A stretch of 64,000 nucleotides of DNA from Alloboseaceae bacterium BT-24-1 (GTDB lineage: Bacteria; Pseudomonadota; Alphaproteobacteria; Rhizobiales; Beijerinckiaceae). The notes beneath the pieces were generated by a model. It searched no databases. It saw nothing but the letters and a program-made list of their open reading frames with translations, and had not been told where the DNA came from. Numbering within the stretch: the first letter of the stretch is position 1; each line of letters starts with the position of its first letter. The stretch lies in NCBI GenBank assembly GCA_025846845.1, contig JAOYTL010000006.1:186001-250000 (forward strand), written 5' to 3'. This document shows positions 25,759 through 34,442 of the stretch, one piece after another. The position numbers were made by a program, and so were the translations under genes.

Positions 25759-26134
25759 GGGAGCCTCCTGCCAATCCTGCAACTGCGCCGCATCGGCCAC
25801 GTTCTCGGTGGCAACGGCGTCGGCAAATAGGCTCGGAACGGGTGCCCGGCGGAATCAGGCAACGGTCTAGTCGATGCACACCAATGGATAGGAGTGGACC
25901 CTTCTGCGCCCGGCATTGGATGGGCGCATTCTCGCATCGCCCGCATTCTTGCCTTCAGCGGCGGCCCCTTTCGATGTGTTTGAGCGGCGCGCCCCTGGGC
26001 CAGGCAGCCAGCCGGACGGTGCGAACCTATGATTTGGTATGGCTCGCCCTATTCCTTGACCCAATCGACCGAAAAACGGGCTCCCAATAGCGTCTCCGGT
26101 GCCGTGAGCAGAGCGGCGTCAATAGGAGACAGTC
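25759..26134. other. divergent promoter region of the two MBL-fold genes
   Basis: About 375 bases serving both MBL genes. A clear ribosome-binding site (AATAGGAGAC) precedes the right-hand gene and AGGAGG the left-hand one. I see no strong palindrome and no TAACG-type motif. Confidence 0.5.
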
Positions 26135-27052
26135 ATGAGCCTGGACACCGCCTCACGCCCAAGCAGGACAGGACCCGAAGAGCTTGTTCCATCGCGCTAT
26201 GCGGTGCAGATCGGCGATATCGAGGTGCTGATCATCAGCGATGGCGTATTGCCGCTTCCGACCAAGATGTTGGGCCACAACGTCGCCGCGACCGAGCGGG
26301 CGACGTGGTTGAACGAGATGTTCCTGCCGCAGGACGCCTTCGACTGGTCGCTGAACGTGGTCGTGGTCCGCAGCGGCGACCAGACCATTCTCGTCGATGC
26401 GGGACTGGGACTGGACCCGAACCTGAACCTGCCCAAGGCAGGCCAGCTGATCAAGCGATTGGCGGCCGCCGGTATCGACCTCGCATCGGTCACCGATGTC
26501 GTGCTGACGCATATGCACATGGACCATGTCGGCGGGCTTCTGGTCGAAGGCGTGAAGGAGCAGCTTCGTCCGGACCTGCGGATTCATGTCGCGGCCGCCG
26601 AGGTCAAGTTCTGGGAGGCGCCGGATTTCAGCCAGGTCAACATGCCCGACGGCTTCCCGGATGCACTGCGGGCCACTGCGAAACGCTTCGCCCAGGAGTA
26701 TCGCAGCCATCTGCGGCCGTTCGACGAGGAGCATGAGATCGCGCCGGGAGTGATCGTCCGCCGCACCGGCGGCCACACCCCTGGGCATAGCGTGGTCCGC
26801 CTGGCATCCGGCGGTGATCGGCTGACCTTCGCCGGCGACGCCGTCTTCACTGTCGGTTTCGACCACCCCGACTGGCACAATGGTTTCGAGCACGACCCCG
26901 AGGAGGCCGCCCGCGTCCGGGTTCGTCTTCTGACGGAACTCGCGGCGACCGGCGAGCAACTGGTGGCGACCCATCTGCCGTTCCCGTCCGTCGGCCGGGT
27001 AGCCGTCGACGGCGACGCCTTCCGCTGGGTCCCGGCCTTCTGGGACTACTGA
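26135..27052 (+). CDS. metallo-beta-lactamase-fold hydrolase, paralogue B
   Basis: A 305-residue MBL-fold protein. Zinc ligands are His126, His128, Asp130 and His131 (THMHMDHVGG), then His217 (GGHTPGHSVV), the Asp in FAGDAVF and the His in ATHLPFPSVG. No signal peptide is visible, so it is probably cytoplasmic. It matches the divergent paralogue A closely (VVLTHMH-x-DHVGGLLVEG is common to both). The pair is best explained by an inverted duplication followed by divergence of the substrate pocket. The downstream NmrA-type gene begins 136 bases later on the same strand. Confidence 0.87.
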   Translation: MSLDTASRPSRTGPEELVPSRYAVQIGDIEVLIISDGVLPLPTKMLGHNVAATERATWLNEMFLPQDAFDWSLNVVVVRSGDQTILVDAGLGLDPNLNLPKAGQLIKRLAAAGIDLASVTDVVLTHMHMDHVGGLLVEGVKEQLRPDLRIHVAAAEVKFWEAPDFSQVNMPDGFPDALRATAKRFAQEYRSHLRPFDEEHEIAPGVIVRRTGGHTPGHSVVRLASGGDRLTFAGDAVFTVGFDHPDWHNGFEHDPEEAARVRVRLLTELAATGEQLVATHLPFPSVGRVAVDGDAFRWVPAFWDY

Positions 27053-27188
27053 ACCTTTCTCGATCGAGCCGAACCGAGGCGCCTCCAGGGCATATGCGGT
27101 TCGGCCCAAGGCGGTCCCCACCGGCGCTGTTCGTCCGCAAGCCTGAGGAACGGCGTGCCGCAGGGATAGCAGCGAACGGAGACATCAG

Positions 27189-27941
27189 ATGAAAATCGTG
27201 ATTATCGGCGGAACCGGCCTGATCGGTTCCAAGACTGCGGAGCGCCTGCGCCAGAAAGGGCATGACGTCGTTGCCGCCGCCCCCAATACCGGCGTCAACA
27301 CGATCACGGGCGAGGGCCTGGCGGAAGCGCTGAAGGATGCGAAGGTCGTGATCGACCTCGCGAACTCGCCCTCCTTCGAGGACAAGGCCGTGCTCGAATT
27401 CTTCCAGACATCGGGCCGGAATCTGATGGCGGCTGAGAAGAAGGCGGGCGTGAAGCACCATGTCGCGCTCTCCATCGTCGGCACCGACCGGCTGCCGGAA
27501 AGCGGCTATCTTCGTGCCAAGGTGGCGCAGGAAAGGATCGTCCGCGAGGCCGGCATTCCCTACACCATCCTGCGGTCGACCCAGTTCATGGAGTTCCTCG
27601 GCGGCATCGCCCAGGCCGGAATGGTCGGCGACACCACTCATCTCTCGACGGGCAATCTGCAGCCGATCGCATCCGACGATGTCGCCGATTTCGTGACGGA
27701 AGCTGCTCTGGCTGCGCCTATCAACGGCATCATCGAAATCGCCGGCCCAGAACGCGCGCGCCTTTGCGATTTCGTCGCGCGCTATCTCAAGGCGATCGGC
27801 AACCCGCGCACGGTCCTCGCCGACCCGAATGCTCGCTATTTCGGGACCAGGCTGGAGGCCGGCTCGCTCGTCTCCGACAACAATCCCCGTATCGGCCGCA
27901 TCGACTTCGATCGCTGGTTCGCGACCGCTCCCCGGAAGTAA
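27189..27941 (+). CDS. NmrA/atypical SDR NAD(P)-binding protein
   Basis: A 250-residue protein with an N-terminal Rossmann motif (MKIVIIGGTGLIGSKTAERL). There is no canonical YxxxK; the nearest is SGYLRAKVAQE, which gives Tyr-x-x-x-Lys in the position used by NmrA-type atypical SDRs. Family members act as redox sensors or as NAD(P)H-dependent reductases and epimerases. It has a good ribosome-binding site, is followed by a strong hairpin at 27949, and so is probably monocistronic or the end of a unit starting at the MBL gene. Confidence 0.82.
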   Translation: MKIVIIGGTGLIGSKTAERLRQKGHDVVAAAPNTGVNTITGEGLAEALKDAKVVIDLANSPSFEDKAVLEFFQTSGRNLMAAEKKAGVKHHVALSIVGTDRLPESGYLRAKVAQERIVREAGIPYTILRSTQFMEFLGGIAQAGMVGDTTHLSTGNLQPIASDDVADFVTEAALAAPINGIIEIAGPERARLCDFVARYLKAIGNPRTVLADPNARYFGTRLEAGSLVSDNNPRIGRIDFDRWFATAPRK

Positions 27942-27948
27942 CGGCCTG

Positions 27949-27983
27949 CCGATGAGCCGGCCCCGAACCGGCTCATCGGTTTC
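27949..27983 (+). terminator. strong intrinsic terminator after the NmrA-type gene
   Basis: Perfect 12-bp arms CCGATGAGCCGG and CCGGCTCATCGG with a 7-nt loop, followed by TTTCCTT. It begins eight bases after the stop. Confidence 0.8.
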
Positions 27984-28004
27984 CTTCATGAAAGGACGAT
28001 AAGC

Positions 28005-28430
28005 ATGATCAGATCATTGGTACGTGCCGTTGCGTTGACGGCTCTCCTGTCTGCCCCGGCTCTGGCGCATGACACGCCTGGTGGCGGCGAAGGTGCGAAG
28101 GTCACATTGGTCTACGACCACGAACTGCCGAACGTACCGGGCAAGAGCATGAGGGGCGTGCTGGTCGAGTACGCGCCGGGCGGCTTTTCGGAGGGCCACA
28201 CGCACCCGACTTCGGCCTTCATCTATGCGACCGTGCTCGAAGGGGCGATCCGCAGCCAGGTCAATGACGGGCCCGCCACGGTCTACAAGGCCGGCGAAAG
28301 CTTCTCGGAACTGCCGGGCGACCGCCACGGCATCAGCGAGAACGCCAGCAAGACGCAGCCGGCAAAGCTGCTGGCAGTCTTCGTCGTCGATACCGCCCAG
28401 CAGGAACTGACGTTCCCGCTCAAAAAGTAG
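28005..28430 (+). CDS. exported cupin-domain protein
   Basis: A 141-residue cupin with a Sec signal peptide (MIRSLVRAVALTALLSAPALAH). Cupin motif 1 is GHTHPTSAFIYATVLEGAI and motif 2 is LPGDRHGISEN. It is similar in size and architecture to the exported cupin at 19492-19905, but the sequences are clearly distinct. It is flanked by terminator hairpins on both sides, so it is probably transcribed alone. The expected location is the periplasm; the function is unknown. Confidence 0.83.
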   Translation: MIRSLVRAVALTALLSAPALAHDTPGGGEGAKVTLVYDHELPNVPGKSMRGVLVEYAPGGFSEGHTHPTSAFIYATVLEGAIRSQVNDGPATVYKAGESFSELPGDRHGISENASKTQPAKLLAVFVVDTAQQELTFPLKK

Positions 28431-28438
28431 ACGAGCAA

Positions 28439-28456
28439 GCCGGGTTTCGACCCGGC
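28439..28456 (+). terminator. intrinsic terminator hairpin after the cupin
   Basis: Arms GCCGGGT and ACCCGGC closed by a TTCG tetraloop, starting eight bases after the stop. There is no long T-tract. Confidence 0.65.
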
Positions 28457-28500
28457 ACCGCCCTTCTCAGCCCGGGCGATCGTGATCGAGGCCTCCCTTC

Positions 28501-29448
28501 ATGTTCGGCGATGACCACACCATCCCGCTTGTCCTGATCAACGTCCTGGGACTTGCCGGCATCGTCATCTGGCACATCCAGGGTTGCGACCGCCCGACAG
28601 ACCGCCTGATTGTCCAGATCCTGTTCTTCGCCGGAATGAGCCTCGTGCTCTACCTGGGCGGCATCGCTCCGCATCAGCCCGACGATGCCTATGCCGAAGG
28701 CCTGACCGCGTTGCTCTCCAAATCCGCCAGGATTCTCTGGTGGACCCATCTCGCCTGGACGATCATTGGCTTCATCCACATCTATGTCAGGCTGAACCGC
28801 AAGCCGCGGGAAGCGCACCTGATCCTGGATATGGCAGTTGCGGCCATCTATCTCGGCGTGGCGCTGTCGGTGATGGGCTTCGTCTTCGGCCTGCCGATCG
28901 CCACCCTGGTGACGACCTCCGGCGTCGTCGCGCTCATCCTGGGCCTGGCGTTGCAGAATACGCTCGGCGACGTCTTTTCCGGCATCGCGCTGTCGCTCGG
29001 CAAGGCCTATGCCATCGGCGACTGGGTGCAGCTCAGCGACGGCACGGCGGGTCGCGTCACCGAAACCAACTGGCGCTCCACCAATCTTCTGACCGGGTTG
29101 AACAACATCGTCGTGCTGCCGAACAGCCTGCTGGCCAAGCAGAGCCTGACCAGCCTGAGCCGTCCCGACGAGTCCCATCTCATCACATTGGGCGTTCGCT
29201 TTACCGCCGGGCAAAGGCCGCGCATCGTCGAGGGCGCCATGCAATCCGTGCTGGAAGCCAGCACCCGAATCGTCAAGGAGCCGCCGCCGGCCGTCGCCCT
29301 GAAGGGCATCGACGCGAAGGCGATCGAGGTGGAACTGCAGTTTCGCGTCGCGAGCCTCGCCACGGCGACCTCCGCCAGGAACGAGATCATCGACCTCATC
29401 CATGATCGCTGCGAAGCAAGCGGCCTTTCGCTGGCCGAGCCGGCCTAG
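28501..29448 (+). CDS. MscS-family mechanosensitive ion channel
   Basis: A 315-residue membrane protein with four or five hydrophobic segments. The last one (TSGVVALILGLALQNTLGDVFSGIALSL) is the pore-lining TM3 of MscS, followed by the beta domain (AIGDWVQLSDGTAGRVTETNWRST) and the alpha/beta C-terminal part. Relatives in this group often carry a C-terminal cyclic-nucleotide domain; this one stops after the vestibule domain. It should release solutes across the inner membrane on hypo-osmotic shock. It is preceded by a terminator and followed by a 170-bp gap before the kinase gene. Confidence 0.88.
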   Translation: MFGDDHTIPLVLINVLGLAGIVIWHIQGCDRPTDRLIVQILFFAGMSLVLYLGGIAPHQPDDAYAEGLTALLSKSARILWWTHLAWTIIGFIHIYVRLNRKPREAHLILDMAVAAIYLGVALSVMGFVFGLPIATLVTTSGVVALILGLALQNTLGDVFSGIALSLGKAYAIGDWVQLSDGTAGRVTETNWRSTNLLTGLNNIVVLPNSLLAKQSLTSLSRPDESHLITLGVRFTAGQRPRIVEGAMQSVLEASTRIVKEPPPAVALKGIDAKAIEVELQFRVASLATATSARNEIIDLIHDRCEASGLSLAEPA

Positions 29449-29534
29449 GCCTCGTTCTTCACGACTCGATTTTCCGGCAAGTCATGGATTTCCATAAGTG
29501 CGGCTGCGGCGTCCCGGCGCTAGTTTCTGGTGAG

Positions 29535-29567
29535 CTAGCCAGTCACGCCTTGGAAGACTGGTGCTAG
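29535..29567. promoter_or_regulatory. stem-loop in the leader of the kinase gene
   Basis: CTAGC-CAGTC pairs with GACTG-(GT)-GCTAG, giving 10 base pairs with a 2-nt bulge and an 11-nt loop, 52 bases before the kinase ATG. It could be a terminator for the MscS gene or a leader structure. Function not shown. Confidence 0.35.
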
Positions 29568-29619
29568 ACGAAGCTGTGACGGTTTCCAGGCATTCCGTCT
29601 CCGAAAGGGACAGCCGATC

Positions 29620-32541
29620 ATGGTAGCAGCGCTTCGCCGAACGCCGCCGGCGTTGATGATCGTCTCGCTGGCTGTCGGTCTCGCGGCATGCTGGTCGACC
29701 GGGGCACTCTTCGGCGTCCTGGCTCCGCTGGGCGCATTGTTTCTCTATGCTCGGGGCTATTGGCTCCTGGCGGTCTGGATCGGGCTGCTGATCGCCTTCG
29801 CCGCGTCGGCCTTAGCTGCCTTGTTCTATCCGGGAGCCATAAGGGAAGCTGCGCTTTCGCTCGGGGCGCTTGTCGCGGTTGGCGCTTGTATCGGCCTGCT
29901 GCTTGTCCCCGCCCCGCTTCGTCGCGGCAACCATTCCGCTGTGCCGCGGCGACCAGAACCGGGGCAGCCGGAGGGGTTCGGGCCAGTTCCGGCGCACGGC
30001 GCGATCCACCCCGATGATCGGGCCGCGATCGCGCATGCTGCGGCCTACGCGTTCTGGACGGGCGTGCCGCAGGTGACGGGCTACCGGCTGCGCCAGCCGG
30101 ACGGCAGCTACCATTGGACGGAGTTGCGCGCCGAGCCGGGCTATGGCGTGAGCGTCGACATCGACGCCATGGTCTCCCGACCGGATGATCGGTGGAGCGT
30201 CGCGGAATCCCTTGGAACGACCATGGAGGCGGTCAAGGCAGCCAAGGTGATCGAGAGCCTGCACGGCAAGGCCTGGGCCTTCGATGCGATGGGCAGGTTC
30301 ACCTACGTCACGCCGGCTGCCCAGGTCGCGATCGACATGGCCCTGGAGGACCTCAATCGCCGCCTCGGCGAACGCGAATTCATCGACGGCGGCGAAGCCG
30401 GCTGGATGCGCGGCGTCCATCCCGACGATGTCGACAGGGCAGCCTCCACCCTGCGTCACTGCCTGAAGACTGGCGAGCCGTGGAACATTGAATACCGGAT
30501 GCTGCGCGCGACCGGGCAATATGTCTGGCACCGCATCTCGGCGCGGCCGACGCGGGATGACAATGGCCAGATCACAGGCTGGTTCGGCACCTCGATCGAC
30601 ATCGACGTCTACAAGAAGACCGAGGCTGCCCTGCGCGCCAGAGAGCAACATCTGGAGCAGTTGATCGACACGGTCCCCGCCATGATCTGGAGCATGACCG
30701 GGGCAGGCCATCCCGTCTATCTCAATAGGCGGATGATGGAAGTGACGGGCGCCACGACCGAGACCGTTACGGCTCCTGATGGGTCACTCACGCTCAAGAG
30801 GATGATCCATCCCGATTTTCTGGAGCAGGCGGAGCGGACATTCGCCCGATCCGTCGCAACGGGTGCGCCGTACGCGATCAAATACCTTCAGTACCGCGCC
30901 GACGGCACCTATCGCTGGACTGAAACGCGAGCTGAGGCCCTGCGCGACGAGGCGGGCCAGATCATCCGGTGGTACGGCGTATCCGTCGATATCCACGACC
31001 TGATCACCACACAGACGGAGCTGCATCTGCGCAAGCAGGAATTGACGCGGCTCGTCGATCTGGTGCCGAGCTTCCTTTGGCGGCTGACTCCAACTGGGGC
31101 GCCGAACTTCTTCAACCGCCGCTTCATCGATTTCCTGGGCCTTGACGAAGGCAGCCTCGAACAGCCCCAGACGGAGCAATATGCGGCGGCGCTGAAGGCC
31201 GCGGTCCATCCGGATGACGCCGCTCGCGTCTGGGCCGGTCTCAAGGATTGTTTGGGTAGCGGCCGGCCTTTCGCCATGCGCTATCGCTTGCGCCGTCACG
31301 ATGGCGTCTATCGCTGGATGGATGGGCGCGCAGAGCCGCTCCTGGACGAGGACGGCAGCATCATCCAGTGGCACGGCCTGTCACACGACGTTGATGATCA
31401 ATTGCGGGTGGAGGAGGCTCTCCGGGAAAGCGAGCGTTCGCTGCGCCAATTGGTCGAGACGCTGCCCGCGCTCATCTACTGCGCCGCACCGAACGGGGAG
31501 CCGATCTATCGCAGCGAGAAGCTGCGGGAATTTCTCGGCTTCGGGCTCGGCGACAAGGATGAGGAGGGCAAGACACGACTGACCGGCACCCTCGACGCAA
31601 TCATCCATCCCGACGATCTCCCCGACGTCAAAGAGAGATATGCGCATTCTCTGGCGACAGGTTCCCCCTATGCGATGAAGCATCGCCTCAGGCGGGCCGA
31701 CGGCGCATACCGCTGGGTCGAGACGCGAACCGCTGCGATGCGGAATGCCGAAGGTGAGATCATCCAGTGGAACGGCATCTGCTTCGAGATCGAAGATCAG
31801 GTGCGGGCGCAGGAAGCGCTGACATTGACACAGGAGCGCCTCGCACGCGCGGCACAGGCCGCGAGCCTGGCAGAACTTTCCGCCTCGATCGCCCATGAGG
31901 TCAACCAGCCGCTCGCCGCGGTCGTCGCCAACTCGCATGCATGCCAACGCTGGCTCACCTCGGACCCGCCCAATTTGGAGCGGGCACAGAAGACCGTCGA
32001 GCGCATCATCCGGGACGCGAATTCCGCCGCCGACGTGGTCGGCAGGGTCCGTGCCCTGTTCAGGCAGACTGTCGAAGCGCGGAGCTTCTGGCAGCTCGAC
32101 ACGATCCTCCACGAGGCCCGGGACCTGATGCTGGAAGAGGCGACCCGGCGGCGGATCCGCATCGAGATCGATGTCGAGCCGGGACTGCCACCGCTGGCCC
32201 TGGACCGCATCCAGATCCAGCAGGTTCTGGTCAATCTGATCCGCAACGGCGTCGAGGCGATGGAGCCGACACAGCGCGGGGCGCTTCATATCCGCTCGAT
32301 GCGTGCCGGCGATCTCATCCGGACCGAAGTCCGCGATACAGGCGCAGGTATCAGCGCCCTAGAGAAGGTCTTCGAGCCGTTCTTCTCGACCAAATCCAAT
32401 GGCATGGGCATGGGGCTGGCGATATCGCGCACCATCATCGAATCCCATGGCGGGCGTCTCTGGGCCGAGGACAATCAGCCCAGCGGAGCGACCTTCATCT
32501 TCACACTCCCTGCCGAGGCGAAAGCGGACCATGATCGTTGA
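29620..32541 (+). CDS. membrane-anchored multi-PAS sensor histidine kinase
   Basis: A 973-residue kinase. Three or four hydrophobic segments occupy about residues 10-100. PAS-3/PAC units follow in tandem, recognisable by repeated HPDD and Y(R/H)W blocks: an incomplete one (IHPDDRAAIAH), then four full ones starting near residues 205, 340, 475 and 600. HisKA has the H-box SIAHEVNQPLAAV, and HATPase shows NLIRNGVEAME, DTGAGIS and GMGMGLAIS. The tandem PAS array suggests redox, light or ligand sensing. The stop overlaps the first response regulator gene by 11 bases, so they form a cognate pair. Confidence 0.9.
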   Translation: MVAALRRTPPALMIVSLAVGLAACWSTGALFGVLAPLGALFLYARGYWLLAVWIGLLIAFAASALAALFYPGAIREAALSLGALVAVGACIGLLLVPAPLRRGNHSAVPRRPEPGQPEGFGPVPAHGAIHPDDRAAIAHAAAYAFWTGVPQVTGYRLRQPDGSYHWTELRAEPGYGVSVDIDAMVSRPDDRWSVAESLGTTMEAVKAAKVIESLHGKAWAFDAMGRFTYVTPAAQVAIDMALEDLNRRLGEREFIDGGEAGWMRGVHPDDVDRAASTLRHCLKTGEPWNIEYRMLRATGQYVWHRISARPTRDDNGQITGWFGTSIDIDVYKKTEAALRAREQHLEQLIDTVPAMIWSMTGAGHPVYLNRRMMEVTGATTETVTAPDGSLTLKRMIHPDFLEQAERTFARSVATGAPYAIKYLQYRADGTYRWTETRAEALRDEAGQIIRWYGVSVDIHDLITTQTELHLRKQELTRLVDLVPSFLWRLTPTGAPNFFNRRFIDFLGLDEGSLEQPQTEQYAAALKAAVHPDDAARVWAGLKDCLGSGRPFAMRYRLRRHDGVYRWMDGRAEPLLDEDGSIIQWHGLSHDVDDQLRVEEALRESERSLRQLVETLPALIYCAAPNGEPIYRSEKLREFLGFGLGDKDEEGKTRLTGTLDAIIHPDDLPDVKERYAHSLATGSPYAMKHRLRRADGAYRWVETRTAAMRNAEGEIIQWNGICFEIEDQVRAQEALTLTQERLARAAQAASLAELSASIAHEVNQPLAAVVANSHACQRWLTSDPPNLERAQKTVERIIRDANSAADVVGRVRALFRQTVEARSFWQLDTILHEARDLMLEEATRRRIRIEIDVEPGLPPLALDRIQIQQVLVNLIRNGVEAMEPTQRGALHIRSMRAGDLIRTEVRDTGAGISALEKVFEPFFSTKSNGMGMGLAISRTIIESHGGRLWAEDNQPSGATFIFTLPAEAKADHDR

Positions 32542-33172
32542 CGACACCATCGTGTTCATCGTCGACGATGACGAGGCCCTGCGCGAGGCGCTGGGCGAAT
32601 TGCTCGAGGCCAAGGGGGTCCGGTCGGCGCTGTTCCAGTCGGCCGGCGACTATATCGGCGCCGACAAGCCCGATCTTCCGGCCTGTCTCATCCTCGATGT
32701 CGAGCTTCCCGATATCAACGGGCTCGAACTGCAACGGCAGATCGCGCGGGACGACCATCCGCCGATCGTGTTCATCACCGGCCATGGCGACATTCCCTCA
32801 TCGGTGCGCGCCATCAAGCATGGCGCCGTCGACTTCCTGACCAAGCCGTTCAGCGATACCGCGCTCATGGCGGCGATCGGTTCGGCGATCGCGCAGGACC
32901 GGGAAACCAGGGCGAAACGCGCCGAGGTCGCGCTGCTGCGGCAGCGTTATCAGGAGCTGTCTCCGCGCGAGCGTGAAGTCCTGCCTCTGGTGGTGAGCGG
33001 GCTGCTCAACAAGCAGGCCGCAGTCGAGCTCGGCATCAGCGAAGTCACCCTGCAGATCCACAGAAGAAGCGTCATGCAAAAAATGGCGGCGTCATCGCTC
33101 GCCGACCTGGTGCGAATTGCGGAACGGTTGGAAATCCCGATCCAGCATTCGCGCCGGATGGGAGGAATCTAG
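32531..33172 (+). CDS. FixJ/NarL-type response regulator
   Basis: A 213-residue regulator starting inside the kinase stop region (ATG 32531). The receiver has the acidic DDD near the N-terminus, the phosphoacceptor Asp in LILDVELPD and Lys in TKPFSD. The LuxR-type helix-turn-helix is ELSPREREVLPLVVSGLLNKQAA through EVTLQIHRRSVMQKM. The overlap with the kinase makes it the likely phosphate acceptor. It is followed two bases later by a single-domain receiver. Confidence 0.93.
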   Translation: MIVDDTIVFIVDDDEALREALGELLEAKGVRSALFQSAGDYIGADKPDLPACLILDVELPDINGLELQRQIARDDHPPIVFITGHGDIPSSVRAIKHGAVDFLTKPFSDTALMAAIGSAIAQDRETRAKRAEVALLRQRYQELSPREREVLPLVVSGLLNKQAAVELGISEVTLQIHRRSVMQKMAASSLADLVRIAERLEIPIQHSRRMGGI

Positions 33173-33174
33173 GC

Positions 33175-33537
33175 TTGCTCACGCACAAACACATCGTGGC
33201 TGTCGTCGATGACGATCCGAGATTGCTCGAATCGCTCGAGGACCTGCTCGAATCCGCCGGCTATGCCGTTCGTAGCTTCTCATCGGCGGCAGCCTTGACC
33301 CGGGCCGGTCTCTCCGGGTTCGACCTCCTCATCACCGATATCGGCATGCCGGGTCTGGATGGCTTCGAGCTGCGCGACCTTGTGAAAAGGAAGCGTCCGG
33401 AGCTGCCGGTATTTCTGATCACCGGGCGCCATGAGATCGCCGACCAGATCAGGGCGCGTGCCGTGGAGAGCTTCTTCTGCAAGCCCTTCGACGGCCAGGC
33501 GCTGCTCGCGGCGATCGCGCGTGCCCTGCGTCGATAG
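33175..33537 (+). CDS. single-domain response regulator (receiver only)
   Basis: A 120-residue stand-alone receiver starting at TTG 33175, two bases after the preceding stop. It has DDD near residue 12, the acceptor Asp in LLITDIGMPG and Lys in CKPFDG. With no output domain it may act as a phosphate sink or competitor for the kinase, or in protein-protein signalling. It is co-transcribed with the kinase and first FixJ-type regulator. Confidence 0.9.
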   Translation: MLTHKHIVAVVDDDPRLLESLEDLLESAGYAVRSFSSAAALTRAGLSGFDLLITDIGMPGLDGFELRDLVKRKRPELPVFLITGRHEIADQIRARAVESFFCKPFDGQALLAAIARALRR

Positions 33538-33623
33538 TGCGTCTTCCAGCGAAATGAGCGCCGGTTCGCGTGAACAAGAGCGACCGGCGCAGACAATGCT
33601 TCTGAGAGATGTGGAAGTTGAAC

Positions 33624-34316
33624 ATGATCATTGATCGCTCACTCTCGCCAAGGTCGAGGTCGCTGCCGGCACAACGCCAGGACGGGGCGAAGCATCCCCT
33701 CGTCATCATCGTCGATGACGACGCTTCGGTTCGTGAGGCGCTGTGCGAGTTGATGCTGTCGGCCGGCTTCGAGGCGATTTCGTTCAACTCGACCAAAGCC
33801 CTGCTTGAGACCAGCGCCCTCGATCAGCCGGGCTGCCTGATCCTCGACGTCCGCATGCCCGGTTCGAGCGGGCTCGATCTGCAGCGGCATCTGACGTCGA
33901 GCGGAAATCCCAAGCCGATCATCTTCCTGACGGCGCATGGCGATATCCCGATGACCGTCCAGGCCATGAAGGCCGGCGCCGTCGATTTTCTGACGAAACC
34001 GGTCCGCGATCAGACGCTGCTGGACGCGGTCAACGCTGCGATCGGGCTGGATGCGGTACGACGCGCGGAAGCCGCCAAGATCAAGGGCTATGTCGAGCGG
34101 GTGCAGACACTGACGCCGCGGGAGCGCGAAATCATGCATGAGGTGACGCGGGGACGTCTCAACAAGCAGATCGCCTTCGACCTCGGCATCAGCGAGGTCA
34201 CGGTCAAGCTGCACAGAGGCAATCTGATGCGGAAGATGGAGGTCGCCTCGATCGGCGAACTCATCCGGGCCTGGGAAGCCCTGCCGGTGAGAATGCGCGC
34301 GACCAACGCCGCGTAG
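33624..34316 (+). CDS. FixJ/NarL-type response regulator
   Basis: A 230-residue regulator. I choose ATG 33624, which follows GGAAG by six bases; ATG 33609 would add five residues. The receiver shows VDDD, the acceptor Asp in LILDVRMPG and Lys in TKPVRD. The LuxR-type helix-turn-helix is TLTPREREIMHEVTRG through EVTVKLHRGNLMRKM. It is a paralogue of the regulator at 32531-33172, so the kinase is flanked by two transcriptional outputs plus one receiver. The 86-base gap may hold its own promoter. Confidence 0.9.
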   Translation: MIIDRSLSPRSRSLPAQRQDGAKHPLVIIVDDDASVREALCELMLSAGFEAISFNSTKALLETSALDQPGCLILDVRMPGSSGLDLQRHLTSSGNPKPIIFLTAHGDIPMTVQAMKAGAVDFLTKPVRDQTLLDAVNAAIGLDAVRRAEAAKIKGYVERVQTLTPREREIMHEVTRGRLNKQIAFDLGISEVTVKLHRGNLMRKMEVASIGELIRAWEALPVRMRATNAA

Positions 34317-34442
34317 GGCCTTTGAGCGAAACCGGAAGTGGTCGCGGTGGCGCGGTGGGATGAACAACGGCATGGAGCAGGCTCCAGGCGCGGCAGTCCG
34401 ATCACCGCGCCCGATGCGCAAGAACGAGCGCTCTGCCTGCGG

